Shown: positions 18,861 to 28,434, counted from the stretch's first letter. The stretch: 64,000 nt of DNA from Candidatus Thiodiazotropha sp. (ex Codakia rugifera) (GCA_025656675.1 JAHXHN010000006.1:191005-255004); one strand, 5' to 3'. Notes: generated by a model from the letters alone, not told the origin. A program made the numbers and translations.

Positions 18861-20222
18861 TTATTTAAGACCATACTTATTAACCAGGTCGTATAAAGTG
18901 GGCCTACTCACTCCCAAAAGATCTGCGGCTTTGGAAACATTACCTTCCACAAAGCTCATTGCCCTGATAATTGCCCGAGCCTCAGCCTGTTCTCTAACTT
19001 CCCTTAAATTTATAGGCATACTATCCTCACTATCCTGGCTGAGCTGAAGTTCGTCTGGGGTGATCAATTGATCATCAGCCATAATGACAGATCGCTTCAA
19101 TCTATTTTCAAGTTCTCTAACATTGCCCGGCCAGGAATATCCCTCTATTGCCTTCAAAGCCTCTTTTGTAAAGCCTGTCACTTTAGATGCATTCTGCTTC
19201 GCATATTTTTTCAGAAATGACCAAGCCAGTAGAACAGCATCTCCAGCACGATCCCTGAGAGGGGGAATATTGATCGTTATTTCACTAATCCTATAATAGA
19301 GATCTTCACGAAACTCACCGTGTTCAATCTTCTCCTCTAAATCTTGATTCGTAGCACAGATCACTCTCACATTAACAGGGATCTCATCTCTGCCACCAAT
19401 CCTTTCAATGACTCTCTCCTGTAAGAAGCGCAGCATTTTAGCCTGCAACCCGATAGGCATATCACCAATTTCGTCGAGGAAAATGGTCCCTCCATTCGCA
19501 CTTTCTATTTTCCCTATAGTCCGTTTTGCAGCACCAGTAAATGCACCCTTCTCATACCCATAGAGCTCACTTTCAAGGAGATTCTCAGGAATAGAAGCAC
19601 AATTTATGGCTGCAAATCTTTCATCACTTCTATCACTTAAACCATGAATTGCTCGAGCCAGCACCTCTTTCCCTGTTCCACTCTCACCCAACAGCAGAGC
19701 TGTGATATTAGTCGGGCTGACTTTTTCAATAATTCTGCATATGTCCAGCATTTCTGGGCTATTAGCAATCACCCCATCTAATGGTGAGTTGCGCTGAATT
19801 TTATTCAATCCCCGGTTTTCCTCCTCCAGGCTGTGCACATGAAAAGCACGCTCAATGATCACCCGCAGTACATCAGGATCGATTGGCTTTTGATAAAAAT
19901 CATAAGCACCTAACTCTATCGATTTCAGGGCATTCTCCCGATCATCATTTCCTGTAACAACAATAACCTTTGTCTGAGGGATCAAATTCAGTATTTCTTG
20001 TAGCGTTGCAAAGCCTTCACTGACATTGGTTGGGTCAGGTGGCAGACCAAGATCCAGGGTTACAACTGGGGCCGATGTCTTTCTGAGAAGATTAATTGCA
20101 CTCGCTCTATCTCCCACAATATGCACATCATATCCATCAAAGCTCCACTTTAGCTGACTCTGAAGACCTGGATCATCTTCAACAATAATCAGTGGCTTTA
20201 GTTTGTTATTTCCTTTGCTCAC
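18861..20222 (-). CDS. prsR: Sigma-54-dependent response regulator PrsR (PEP-CTERM system)
   Basis: A 453-residue NtrC-type regulator. Receiver domain with phospho-acceptor Asp57 (VVTLDLGLPP), AAA+ domain with GESGTGKE, the sigma-54 contact loop GAFTGA and FLDEIGDMP, and a Fis-type helix-turn-helix at the C-terminus (NVSKAADLLGVSRPTLYDLV). It is the partner of PrsK, which ends 2 nt upstream. The start is GTG at 20222 with GAGG 7 nt upstream inside the end of prsK. In characterised relatives PrsR with sigma-54 activates PEP-CTERM and exopolysaccharide genes. I searched nearby upstream regions for a TGGCAC-N5-TTGC promoter and saw none that is convincing. Confidence 0.92.
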   Translation of the reverse strand: MSKGNNKLKPLIIVEDDPGLQSQLKWSFDGYDVHIVGDRASAINLLRKTSAPVVTLDLGLPPDPTNVSEGFATLQEILNLIPQTKVIVVTGNDDRENALKSIELGAYDFYQKPIDPDVLRVIIERAFHVHSLEEENRGLNKIQRNSPLDGVIANSPEMLDICRIIEKVSPTNITALLLGESGTGKEVLARAIHGLSDRSDERFAAINCASIPENLLESELYGYEKGAFTGAAKRTIGKIESANGGTIFLDEIGDMPIGLQAKMLRFLQERVIERIGGRDEIPVNVRVICATNQDLEEKIEHGEFREDLYYRISEITINIPPLRDRAGDAVLLAWSFLKKYAKQNASKVTGFTKEALKAIEGYSWPGNVRELENRLKRSVIMADDQLITPDELQLSQDSEDSMPINLREVREQAEARAIIRAMSFVEGNVSKAADLLGVSRPTLYDLVNKYGLK

Positions 20223-20224
20223 AT

Positions 20225-22330
20225 TTATGCCTCGGCAGCTGTAGCTGAGTGATAGCCTGACGTTTCATCTGAAAGATCCAACGGTATTGAAATGGTAAAT
20301 TTTGTACCAACACCCTTCTCACTCTCCACTTTCAAACTTCCATTTAACGAAGTCACGTACTCCCTGGTCTCATAGACTCCAATTCCCATTCCGGCATTCC
20401 CTTTTGTTGTTTGAAATGGAAGAAACAATTTTTCCTTTATAAATACCTTGTCCATTCCAGTACCATTATCCTCTATTTGAATGACAGCATTGTCATTCAC
20501 TCTATCCACCGACACTTTGACTTGACCATCCTCCCGTGATGCTTCCTGGGCATTTTTTATCATATGCACCATGATCGCAGTAAACCGGTCTTTATCAGCA
20601 ATAATTTTTAGAAAGTTACCATTTACAGTTAAGCTTGGTTTAGGCATATAGGCATAAAGTTCCTTGACAGCCTGTGCAACAGATTCTTCAATGAAAAACT
20701 GCTTGGTCATCGTTGACTCAAACCTTCCCTGCCTCAACTGTGCCAACAATCGTCCCATTTTGTTCACAGCATTGCCAATAGTATTAACTGCATCATCCAT
20801 AAAAGCAGGGTTATTTTTATGGCGCTCAGCATTTTTCACAACCAACTCAAGTTGCGCAATAAGGTTTTTAAGATCATGCACTACAAATGCAGATAGCCGG
20901 TTAAAGGCTTCAAACTGATTGGCTTGACTCAGTGCCTCAGAGGTTTGAAGCAGCGCTAAATAACTACCTGCCTGTTTAGCGGCCGCCTTTATCAGATCCC
21001 TGTCCTCCCAATTGATCGATCTGAATGACTGCGGGCGTATCAATAGGACAAACCCGATAAGGCTCCCATGGTGCTTGATTGGTACAATCAACCAGGCATC
21101 TTCAACTTTTATTAGCGCTTCTCTTATAGTCAGGTTGTCGTACCGTCCTGGAAATGAAACCAGCTCATCAATATCAATGATCCAATCGCTACCGGAAAAA
21201 TAGGTGACCAGATTACCTTTTGCCTCAAATGACAGATTCACCTCGTTTGCATTCCAATCACTGACACATTGATAACTGCCACTACTATCCTGCATCCATA
21301 AATGTCCGCCCCCGGCATTGACAGTGTCACATATCGCCTGAATAACCCGGGTACGTATCTCACCACCTCCCCGTCCATCTGAGAGTGTCTGAACAACCCT
21401 TAGCCACTCATCACGCCAATCATACTTATAGCTAAAAAAGTGTTTATTAACAAAGACTTTTACCTTTGACCTTAGACTATTTGAAAACAGCATTACGATG
21501 AGGAAGATGATTCCTGCGAACACAAAGGCAATCTGCGTCGCCTTCCCCCAGCTGCCGCCATAGATCCGGATGTAGTAACCTACACCTGCCATTGTCACCA
21601 GATAGGCCCCAGCAGCAATCAGTGTGGTGGCATGAAACACAATCTGTTTCGAGACGAAGACACGCACTGACCAGTTGGGATTCCTGGTAGCGGCAATTGC
21701 CACAAACGGTACAACAAGCGAACTGGTCAATCCCCTGGCTTGCCAGAGTGTCTCGTCCACCTGCCTGAACATGAGCGCATCTGCATAGAGAAAAAAGTCG
21801 TAAACGAAAAGCACCCCCATGCCCAGATAGAGATATTTAACAGCCCAGCGCATATCAGGTCGGGTACTTCTATAGAGCTGCTCAATCAAAGTTAAACCGG
21901 TTAACGCAAACCCAAGATGTCCTACCAATTGTAAAATTAATGCCCCGCCCCAATCCCTGATACCCGGAAAAATCTGAGCCAAGAGTTCCATCCCCACGAG
22001 AGAAGCAGATACCGTGAAGACAAACGCTGGTGCATAGCCCAACAAACCGCTATCGATCCCGGCAGCTGCCTTTTGGGTCCGAAGGAGATGAAACAGAAAT
22101 CCAAACCAGGCAAGATTTTTTGCTATCTCAAATATCTGGTAGGTCGCTACAGTGAGTGCCGATTCCTGCAGCTGAAAAGCAACGGCAGACAGCGCCCAAC
22201 AAGCTGATGTCACCGAGGCGACAAGTAGGTACGTCCCTTCTATGCGTCCCCGCCAACTGGTCAGAAGCAGTACACAAAAGAGCAGGAAGAGGGAGGCGGA
22301 AATTGCATAACCGACGATTCCAATACTCAA
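20225..22330 (-). CDS. prsK: Membrane sensor histidine kinase PrsK (XrtA/PEP-CTERM system)
   Basis: A 701-residue kinase. About eight transmembrane helices fill residues 1-295, then a GAF-like domain (about 330-480), a dimerisation/phospho-acceptor helix with SAFVVHDLKNLIAQLE, and a HATPase domain with MIKNAQEA (N box), IEDNGTGMD (G1) and KGNAGMGIGVYETRE (G2). The layout and length fit PrsK. It starts with TTG at 22330, preceded by GAGGA at normal spacing. It is translationally close to prsR (2-nt gap), so kinase and regulator are made together. The signal sensed is unknown. Confidence 0.92.
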   Translation of the reverse strand: MSIGIVGYAISASLFLLFCVLLLTSWRGRIEGTYLLVASVTSACWALSAVAFQLQESALTVATYQIFEIAKNLAWFGFLFHLLRTQKAAAGIDSGLLGYAPAFVFTVSASLVGMELLAQIFPGIRDWGGALILQLVGHLGFALTGLTLIEQLYRSTRPDMRWAVKYLYLGMGVLFVYDFFLYADALMFRQVDETLWQARGLTSSLVVPFVAIAATRNPNWSVRVFVSKQIVFHATTLIAAGAYLVTMAGVGYYIRIYGGSWGKATQIAFVFAGIIFLIVMLFSNSLRSKVKVFVNKHFFSYKYDWRDEWLRVVQTLSDGRGGGEIRTRVIQAICDTVNAGGGHLWMQDSSGSYQCVSDWNANEVNLSFEAKGNLVTYFSGSDWIIDIDELVSFPGRYDNLTIREALIKVEDAWLIVPIKHHGSLIGFVLLIRPQSFRSINWEDRDLIKAAAKQAGSYLALLQTSEALSQANQFEAFNRLSAFVVHDLKNLIAQLELVVKNAERHKNNPAFMDDAVNTIGNAVNKMGRLLAQLRQGRFESTMTKQFFIEESVAQAVKELYAYMPKPSLTVNGNFLKIIADKDRFTAIMVHMIKNAQEASREDGQVKVSVDRVNDNAVIQIEDNGTGMDKVFIKEKLFLPFQTTKGNAGMGIGVYETREYVTSLNGSLKVESEKGVGTKFTISIPLDLSDETSGYHSATAAEA

Positions 22331-22645
22331 GCAGTTAATCCTCTATACAGAATTTAATGGGATAAAACAGAATGAACTTTTTGCGTGCATTGATAGACGT
22401 ACTATTTTAAATCCCACAAACCCATGCTCTGCATGCCAGAAAGCATGACCGAATAATTAATTACTATTCAATAAGTTAACGGACGACGATTAATATTCTG
22501 ATAATTATCTATAGAATATATTATAAGGAATGGTGAACTGATTCACCCCATCAAGCCGTATTTACCAAGGAATCTAGATTCTGATACGGATTCCCTCGAT
22601 AATAGCCGACATATAGACGGATTCAATTTTAACGGGTTTTAAACC
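22331..22645. other. Divergent intergenic region prsK-gspG
   Basis: 315 nt between two outward-facing operons, strongly AT-rich from 22440 to 22540 (for example ATAGAATATATTATAAGG). It should hold the promoters of both prsK and the gsp operon. I could not identify a clear -35/-10 pair or a sigma-54 site. Confidence 0.5.
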
Positions 22646-23134
22646 ATGACAAATAATGCAGCAACTGGTCTCACTTCAACCAATCCACTCATAGCTTACC
22701 CAAGGTATAAAAAAAGAATAGTTAGAAAAATCAATGGCTTTACCCTGATTGAAGTCATGGTTGTCGTGGTTATCCTCAGTATATTGGCAGCCATCGTGGT
22801 ACCGAAAATCATGGACAGGCCAGAGCAAGCCCGCATTACCAAGGCAAAAAGCGATATTCGTGCACTCGAAGCTGCATTAAATCTTTACCGCCTGGACAAT
22901 ATGATCTACCCCACCACTGACCAAGGTCTTGAGGCACTGGTTTCTGAACCAACTGATTCACCTGAACCGCGTAACTGGAAAGAGGGTGGCTATCTGGATA
23001 GGCTACCTGTTGACCCATGGGGCAATCCCTATCTCTTTCTCAATCCCGGCACACATGGCTCGATCGATATCTATTCATCTGGCCTCGACCTGCAGTCGAT
23101 TGAAGATGACCTTGGGAACTGGAATCTGGAGTGA
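22646..23134 (+). CDS. gspG: Type II secretion major pseudopilin GspG
   Basis: A 162-residue class III prepilin. The leader of about 31 residues is longer than usual and ends with the prepilin peptidase site KING^FTLIEVMVVV; the hydrophobic helix follows. The C-terminal part, RLPVDPWGNPYLFLNPGTHG and the calcium-site-like DIYSSGLD, is diagnostic for GspG. It forms the main shaft of the type II secretion pseudopilus. First gene of the gspGHIJKLMNDEF run. It could start further in (an in-frame ATG is absent before the cleavage site, so the long leader is probably real). Stop overlaps the GTG of gspH. Confidence 0.95.
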   Translation: MTNNAATGLTSTNPLIAYPRYKKRIVRKINGFTLIEVMVVVVILSILAAIVVPKIMDRPEQARITKAKSDIRALEAALNLYRLDNMIYPTTDQGLEALVSEPTDSPEPRNWKEGGYLDRLPVDPWGNPYLFLNPGTHGSIDIYSSGLDLQSIEDDLGNWNLE

Positions 23135-23661
23135 GCACTCGTGTACCTCGGCGTCTAACGGTCAATCCTCAGCCAAGACGGGAGGGGTTCACCCTTGTCG
23201 AGGTGATGGTTGTTGTCATTATTATTGGCATTTTAATCAACTATGTTGCGCTCTCATTTGGACGCAGTTCACCCTCTGATCTGCTTAAATCCGAAGCCCA
23301 GCGCCTCTCCAGTCTGATCGGATTGGCTAGTGAAGAGGCACTCCTGAGATCACTGCTCATTGGTGTCGATATTGATGAGGAGAGTTATAGCTTTCTAACC
23401 CTTGATGAAGGTAACTGGCAACCAATGACCGACAATCTGTTTCGAGGTCGTAGACTGCCTGAAGGAATTGAGTTAAGTATCATATCCAGCCAACAAACCG
23501 AAGAAGACGAAGAAGAGGTAATCCCTGAAGTTATTCTGATGAACAGCGGTGAAATGACCCCCTTCGAATTGAAAATCAGTTCTGACCTGAGTGAGAGCTA
23601 CTACAGACTGACAGGAAATGTAATTGGAGAACGCGCTATCGACCATGTCTCACCCTATTGA
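23131..23661 (+). CDS. gspH: Type II secretion minor pseudopilin GspH
   Basis: A 176-residue minor pseudopilin with cleavage site REG^FTLVEVMVVVIII and a GspH-type globular domain (SSLIGLASEEALLRS, then LTLDEG-like beta segments). The start is GTG at 23131, overlapping the gspG stop by 4 nt (GTGA), which suggests translational coupling. Minor pseudopilins H, I, J and K cap the pseudopilus. An acidic stretch EEDEEEV near residue 130 is notable but not unusual for a surface loop. Confidence 0.9.
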   Translation: MSTRVPRRLTVNPQPRREGFTLVEVMVVVIIIGILINYVALSFGRSSPSDLLKSEAQRLSSLIGLASEEALLRSLLIGVDIDEESYSFLTLDEGNWQPMTDNLFRGRRLPEGIELSIISSQQTEEDEEEVIPEVILMNSGEMTPFELKISSDLSESYYRLTGNVIGERAIDHVSPY

Positions 23662-24061
23662 AGCCTCTCAAACCGGTATGACATCATCCGGTGCATCTCA
23701 TTGCCGGGGCTTTACCCTACTTGAAATCCTGATAGCTTTGGCCATCCTTACGATTGCTTTCGCTTCGATCATCACCGTTTCAGCGAATCAGTCTGTCAAC
23801 GTAGCCTACCTAAGAGATAAAACCCTTGCACACTGGGTGGCAATGAATCAAATGACTGAATTGCAAATAAGCAAAAAGTGGCCATCTGCAGGTAAGCAAC
23901 AGGGTGACGAAGAGATGGGACTGCACAAATGGCACTGGGTCAGAACCATCACTAACACACCCGATGATCGAGTCAGGCAGGTCGAATTTACCATCTTCCG
24001 TGCAAGGGGGGACGAACACCCCGTCACAAGACTTGTGAGTTTTCTATCTCAACCAATCTAG
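23645..24061 (+). CDS. gspI: Type II secretion minor pseudopilin GspI
   Basis: A 138-residue pseudopilin with the site CRG^FTLLEILIALAIL and a globular domain with WVAMNQMTELQ and VRQVEFTIF, typical of GspI. The frame is open to a TTG at 23624; the ATG at 23645 is preferred, although GGAGA at 23626 is 14 nt away. It overlaps the gspH end by 17 nt. With GspJ and GspK it forms the tip complex of the pseudopilus. Confidence 0.9.
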   Translation: MSHPIEASQTGMTSSGASHCRGFTLLEILIALAILTIAFASIITVSANQSVNVAYLRDKTLAHWVAMNQMTELQISKKWPSAGKQQGDEEMGLHKWHWVRTITNTPDDRVRQVEFTIFRARGDEHPVTRLVSFLSQPI

Positions 24062-24064
24062 TGT

Positions 24065-24754
24065 ATGACATACCCGTCGCCCATTTCTAACAGAATCCAA
24101 GTAGCATCATCCGAGTGTGTGAGATGCAGGCGATCCCAGGGGTTTACGCTACTGGAGCTACTGATTGCCATCACGATCTTCGCGATCCTGGCTACATTTG
24201 TCTATGCCGGTCTAAAGGTTGTGCTCGATACAGGACATCACACCAGTCTCTACAATCAACGGATGTCAAAACTTCAATTGGGGCTCAATCTTATTCAAAG
24301 AGATATCGAGCAATTGGTAAACCGGCCAATTCGTGACGAGCAAGGTGACCTACAGCCTGCACTATTGAGTGGTAGTTTTTCAGGAGTGATCCTGGAACTT
24401 ACCCGCGGTGGCTACTCCAATCCGATGAATTTACCACGCAGTAATTTACAGCGTGTTGGTTATCAGTACGAGGAAGAGACGCTTTATAGGCTATCCTGGC
24501 CAGTGGTCGATAGACCACAGGACAGCGAACCTTACAGACAGAAACTGATCGATGAGATAGTCTCATTGGAGCTCTTCTTTTATGACAAGGAACTGAAAAA
24601 AAAGAGCGGGTGGCCCACCCGGTCAGATAATAGCAATACTGATACTCCACCTGAACTGCCTGTTGCAATCGAGTTGGTTTTAGAACTCAAGGACTGGGGC
24701 CAGATTCGCCGTCTGTTTCGTTCAACTCACTCAATCCCTGCTGAAAAGGAATAG
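24065..24754 (+). CDS. gspJ: Type II secretion minor pseudopilin GspJ
   Basis: A 229-residue pseudopilin. Cleavage site SQG^FTLLELLIAITIF, then LQLGLNLIQRDIEQLVNRPIRDEQG, the signature of GspJ, and FFYDKELKKKSGWP later. It belongs to the GspI-J-K tip complex. It starts 3 nt after gspI and ends 6 nt before gspK, a tightly packed operon. Confidence 0.93.
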   Translation: MTYPSPISNRIQVASSECVRCRRSQGFTLLELLIAITIFAILATFVYAGLKVVLDTGHHTSLYNQRMSKLQLGLNLIQRDIEQLVNRPIRDEQGDLQPALLSGSFSGVILELTRGGYSNPMNLPRSNLQRVGYQYEEETLYRLSWPVVDRPQDSEPYRQKLIDEIVSLELFFYDKELKKKSGWPTRSDNSNTDTPPELPVAIELVLELKDWGQIRRLFRSTHSIPAEKE

Positions 24755-24760
24755 GAATCG

Positions 24761-25753
24761 ATGCTGAAAAAAAGGATAAATCACATTGATCGTGAAAGGG
24801 GCGTTGCGCTTATCACTGCCATTATAGTTGTCTCCATGGCCTCCATCGCCGCCGTGGCCATGACCCACGATTTACAGTTGAGCATACGCAGAACCGGTAA
24901 CATCATAACCGCCGATCAGGGTTATCTCTACACCCTGGGTAGTGAAGCCTGGTCGCGAGGCATGCTCATCCGTGATTTGAACGACAGCAAGGAGAAAAAG
25001 CACTACGACAGCCTGGATGAAGATTGGGCCCAGGAACTACCCGCCACACCGGTCGAGGGTGGCCAAGTGCAGGCTATAACTACCGATTCACAGGCCAGAT
25101 TCAACCTCAATAATCTTTATTTAGAGCCAAAAGCCGATGAAGAGGCGAAGCTGAAGTTCAATGCCCAACTTGCTCTATTCCAACGTCTATTGGCACGCTT
25201 AGAACTACCGGAGTCGATTGCCCAGGCTACCGCTGATTGGTTGGACGATGATATCAATGTCCTCTATCCAGACGGTGCCGAAGATTTAGAATATCTCAAT
25301 CTGGAGCTACCCTATCGTACTGCAAACGGCCTCATGGCGACCCCGACCGAGCTCAGACTGGTCAAGGGTGTGGATAAGAAGATCTATGAGAAGCTCTCAC
25401 CTTACATCACCACGCTACCGGAGCGGACCACTATCAACGTCAACACCGCAGACAAACTGCTTATTCAAGCGCTGTCTGATACCCTGGATGAAGCAAGTGC
25501 TGAACAACTGGTCAGTGAGCGGGAAGAGAACCCGTTCAAAGAGACAAAATTATTTATCGATAGACTAAAAGCACTTTTAGATGAAAATAAAGTAAAATCT
25601 GATCAGATAACACCATTAATATCAGTCGATAGTCACTATTATCAAATGGAGACGGTTGTCCAAATGGAAAGCAGCAGCCAAAGATTAGTTAGCCTCTTAC
25701 ATAAGGGAGAAAAGGATGTCGTTGTCATTTCTCGCACACTCGGGGTCTACTGA
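24761..25753 (+). CDS. gspK: Type II secretion minor pseudopilin GspK
   Basis: A 330-residue large minor pseudopilin. The N-terminus ERGVALITAIIVVSMASIAA lacks the Glu at position 5 found in other pseudopilins, which is normal for GspK and fits its place at the tip. The large alpha domain includes DSQARFNLNNLY, QATADWLDDD and INVNTADKLL. AGGAA precedes the ATG. The stop overlaps the gspL start (TGATG). Confidence 0.94.
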   Translation: MLKKRINHIDRERGVALITAIIVVSMASIAAVAMTHDLQLSIRRTGNIITADQGYLYTLGSEAWSRGMLIRDLNDSKEKKHYDSLDEDWAQELPATPVEGGQVQAITTDSQARFNLNNLYLEPKADEEAKLKFNAQLALFQRLLARLELPESIAQATADWLDDDINVLYPDGAEDLEYLNLELPYRTANGLMATPTELRLVKGVDKKIYEKLSPYITTLPERTTINVNTADKLLIQALSDTLDEASAEQLVSEREENPFKETKLFIDRLKALLDENKVKSDQITPLISVDSHYYQMETVVQMESSSQRLVSLLHKGEKDVVVISRTLGVY

Positions 25754-26982
25754 TGGCTGAGACTCTGATTATCCAGTGCCACGACCAGAGCTGTAACAAG
25801 GCCAATTGGCTAATCAAGGGCAGTGGCGATTCAGAAACCTCGGAGGGCACCCTGTCCGAGGCGGCAAAACAGGCTAAAGGCAGGCGCACTCTGGTGCTTA
25901 TTCCGGCAACGGAAGTACTCATCACTGAAGTTAGGCTTCCAACCAGAAATCGCCAGCGTCTGATCCAAGCGATTCCATTCTCGCTTGAAAATGAGCTTAC
26001 GGAAGATATCGACCAACTCCACTTCGCTGCCGGTAATATCGATAGTGAAAATCTAACGCCCGTTATCGTCATCGCCAAACAGAAGCTTGAGTACTGGTTA
26101 CAAAAGCTGGATTCAGTTGGAATCGATCCCATCGGAATCTATCCGGATCTACTCTGCCTACCCATCACCCAAGACAGCTGGTCGCTCTATCAGAACAGTC
26201 AGATTCTGTATGCCCGAACAAACACAAACAGCGGCTTCAGTGTCGATGCCATCAATGGCACAGCATCGATCAATCTCGCACTTCAGCAAGCGAGCGAAAA
26301 GGCTCCCAAGCAGATCAACTTTTATCGCCTGGCCGGTTCTCCTGAGTTGGTTGATCTTGCACAGCTTGATCGTGATTATGCAATCAATACCTTGGACATC
26401 AACTCCCCTAGTCAGTTGACTGCCCTGTTAGCCAGTCATCTGGTCGATAAACAGCAAGTCAATCTACTCCAGGGAGATTATCAACGGGTCGACAAATTGA
26501 CGCTTCAGTGGAAACGTTGGCTTCCAGCTGCGGTATTGGCCCCCATTTTTATCATCCTGTCGATACTGCTCGCAGTACAGGAGTACCGCCATTTTGATCG
26601 TCAGAGTATTGCGCTGAACAGTGAAATCAGACAGACATTTCAACAGGCCTTTCCCAATGTAAAAAGAGTTGTCGATCCCAAGGTCCAGATGGAACAACAA
26701 TTGAAAGCCATGCAGAGTGGCCATTCCGGTAGTTTTGCGCAGTTTGCCAGCCTGTTCGTACCTGCTGCTTCAGTAGTCAAGAACAGTCCCAATACCACAC
26801 TGGAAAGTATCAGCTTCAGAGATGGCCAACTCAATCTGCAATTAACCATCAAAGAGTTGCAAGCACTGGAGACACTGAAAAAGACAATTGAGAAAAAACG
26901 ACTCTCCGTCGAGATCCGATCCGCCAATGCTTCGGGTAATCAAGTCACTTCACACCTCCGAATCAGTGGAGCGAAGCCATGA
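25753..26982 (+). CDS. gspL: Type II secretion inner-membrane protein GspL
   Basis: A 409-residue bitopic protein. The cytoplasmic actin-like domain (residues 1-260; LVLIPATEVLITEVRLP and AIPFSLENELTEDIDQLHF are GspL landmarks) recruits the ATPase GspE. A membrane helix follows at about 263-280 (WLPAAVLAPIFIILSILLAV), then a small ferredoxin-like periplasmic domain that pairs with GspM. Overlaps gspK by 1 nt and gspM by 4 nt (ATGA). Confidence 0.94.
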   Translation: MAETLIIQCHDQSCNKANWLIKGSGDSETSEGTLSEAAKQAKGRRTLVLIPATEVLITEVRLPTRNRQRLIQAIPFSLENELTEDIDQLHFAAGNIDSENLTPVIVIAKQKLEYWLQKLDSVGIDPIGIYPDLLCLPITQDSWSLYQNSQILYARTNTNSGFSVDAINGTASINLALQQASEKAPKQINFYRLAGSPELVDLAQLDRDYAINTLDINSPSQLTALLASHLVDKQQVNLLQGDYQRVDKLTLQWKRWLPAAVLAPIFIILSILLAVQEYRHFDRQSIALNSEIRQTFQQAFPNVKRVVDPKVQMEQQLKAMQSGHSGSFAQFASLFVPAASVVKNSPNTTLESISFRDGQLNLQLTIKELQALETLKKTIEKKRLSVEIRSANASGNQVTSHLRISGAKP

Positions 26983-27470
26983 AACAGTGGTGGCAATCAA
27001 AAACACCTCAGGAACACCTCGCATTGATCCTTGCTGCTACAGCGGTTTTAATACTGCTGCTCTATCTCATCATTTGGCGCCCATTCAGTCTTGCCTTGGA
27101 AAAGAAGGAGCTTTTAGTCGAGAGTCAACTGACCACCCTGAACTGGATGCAGAACAATCTCGAATTGGTAAAGGGTCTTCGCAGCCAGCAAAAAAACCGT
27201 CCCGGCAACACCAATGAAGCGCTGCTTACCCTAGTCGATAGAACAGCCAGCAAGATCCAACTGCGTCAACAGATTCAGCGCATCAAACCTCAGGGAGACA
27301 AGGCTGTACAACTGTGGGTTGAACAGGCGTCATTTGATACTGTCATTCGCTGGCTGGGGCAACTGACCCAGCAGCATGGTATAGAGATAGAGTCACTCAA
27401 TATCGACAGACAGGAGAAAACGGGGCTGATCAATGCCCGGCTGGTCCTGCAGCGCGGGGGGAAAAGCTGA
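26979..27470 (+). CDS. gspM: Type II secretion inner-membrane protein GspM
   Basis: A 163-residue protein with a short cytoplasmic tail (KQWWQSKTPQEH), one helix at about 15-33 and a coiled-coil plus ferredoxin-like periplasmic domain. The residues WMQNNLELVKGLR and QASFDTVIRWLGQL are typical for GspM. It pairs with GspL to form the assembly platform. Start ATG overlaps the gspL stop. Confidence 0.92.
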   Translation: MKQWWQSKTPQEHLALILAATAVLILLLYLIIWRPFSLALEKKELLVESQLTTLNWMQNNLELVKGLRSQQKNRPGNTNEALLTLVDRTASKIQLRQQIQRIKPQGDKAVQLWVEQASFDTVIRWLGQLTQQHGIEIESLNIDRQEKTGLINARLVLQRGGKS

Positions 27471-28225
27471 TGCGTTGGTGGAGTTATCTGTTAATTGGGC
27501 TGGGTGCCTACCTACTGTTTATGCTGATCGAGCTACCTGCACAGCATGTCTTGGGCTGGGTATCGAGCGAAACCAATAAGCTCCCTTTTTCATTCTCTTC
27601 AGTCACTGGCACACTCAGAAAGGGAAAGGCGGAAGATGTCTCCTACCAGGGGATCCCATTGGGTGGCCTAAGATGGCGTTTCAACTCCAGTGATTTGCTC
27701 ACTGGCAGTATCAGCTTCGACATTAAAATCCGTGATGAAGAACAAAGCATCAATGGCCGCATTGCAAGAACTATAGGTGGCGGCTATCAGTTGGAGGCTA
27801 TTAAAGGGCAGGTTCTCGCGACTATGATTCCTAAAATGCTGGACCTTAACCAGGTCGGAATTAATGGAAAAATAGATTTGGATCTCAACCATCTCACCAT
27901 CGAAAATCAACGAATCATCTCAGCTGATGGGCAAATCAGATGGCTCAACCCGGCACTGGTTCAACCTTTTAAACTCAAAGTGGGTGACCTTAATGCGGAT
28001 GTGACAATGGATGAGCAAGACAATGTCAAGGTGAAAATCAAAGACCTGGGAGGAGCAACTTCCGTAGATGGCGAACTCAGTCTCACAAGCGAGGGAAACT
28101 TCAACCTCAATGGCACCATCAAACCTGGTGCAGGTGCTGACCCTGGTCTAAGCAGTGCGCTAAAAGCAGTTGCTAAACATCAAAAAGACGGTAGCTTTCT
28201 GCTCAATTTCAGCGGAAACCTATAG
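27470..28225 (+). CDS. gspN: Type II secretion protein GspN
   Basis: A 251-residue T2SSN family protein with one N-terminal helix (YLLIGLGAYLLFMLIELPA) and a beta-rich periplasmic domain (SVTGTLRKGKAEDVSYQG). GspN is present in only some type II systems; in Xanthomonas XpsN stands in for GspC-like contacts with the secretin. No gspC is seen in this window, so GspN may be the link between the inner-membrane platform and GspD (inference). Overlaps gspM by 1 nt (TGATG). Confidence 0.9.
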   Translation: MRWWSYLLIGLGAYLLFMLIELPAQHVLGWVSSETNKLPFSFSSVTGTLRKGKAEDVSYQGIPLGGLRWRFNSSDLLTGSISFDIKIRDEEQSINGRIARTIGGGYQLEAIKGQVLATMIPKMLDLNQVGINGKIDLDLNHLTIENQRIISADGQIRWLNPALVQPFKLKVGDLNADVTMDEQDNVKVKIKDLGGATSVDGELSLTSEGNFNLNGTIKPGAGADPGLSSALKAVAKHQKDGSFLLNFSGNL

Positions 28226-28296
28226 GGGAGGGTGAGGGATATAGGCCAACCATTTGCGTTAAGCCTAACCTGTATGCCAACGCCTTATCATCTGCT

Positions 28297-28318
28297 AATA
28301 TATAATGCATTATATATT
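28297..28318. repeat. Perfect 22-bp AT-rich palindrome between gspN and gspD
   Basis: The left half is AATATATAATG and the right half is its exact complement, with no loop. It contains TATAAT (28301-28306), so it may be an internal promoter or a regulator site. The 209-nt gspN-gspD gap holds no convincing gene. Confidence 0.5.
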
Positions 28319-28434
28319 CAACATAAACCCATGATGAATAAAGATTTTCACCATCAACCACTTATCCAGCCTCAATTCATTCACCACTGGGCACCCCAGA
28401 TGCTGGATAAGGGCTCGATGGAATCGATTTAAAA

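Noticed and set aside
18678..22645. Sigma-54 promoters for PrsR targets
   Set aside because: No TGGCAC-N5-TTGC sequence with acceptable match was found in the gaps before prsT, prsR/prsK or gspG.
28232..28432. Open frame of 66 codons between gspN and gspD
   Set aside because: No ribosome site, low-complexity composition and it spans the AT-rich palindrome; no domain seen.
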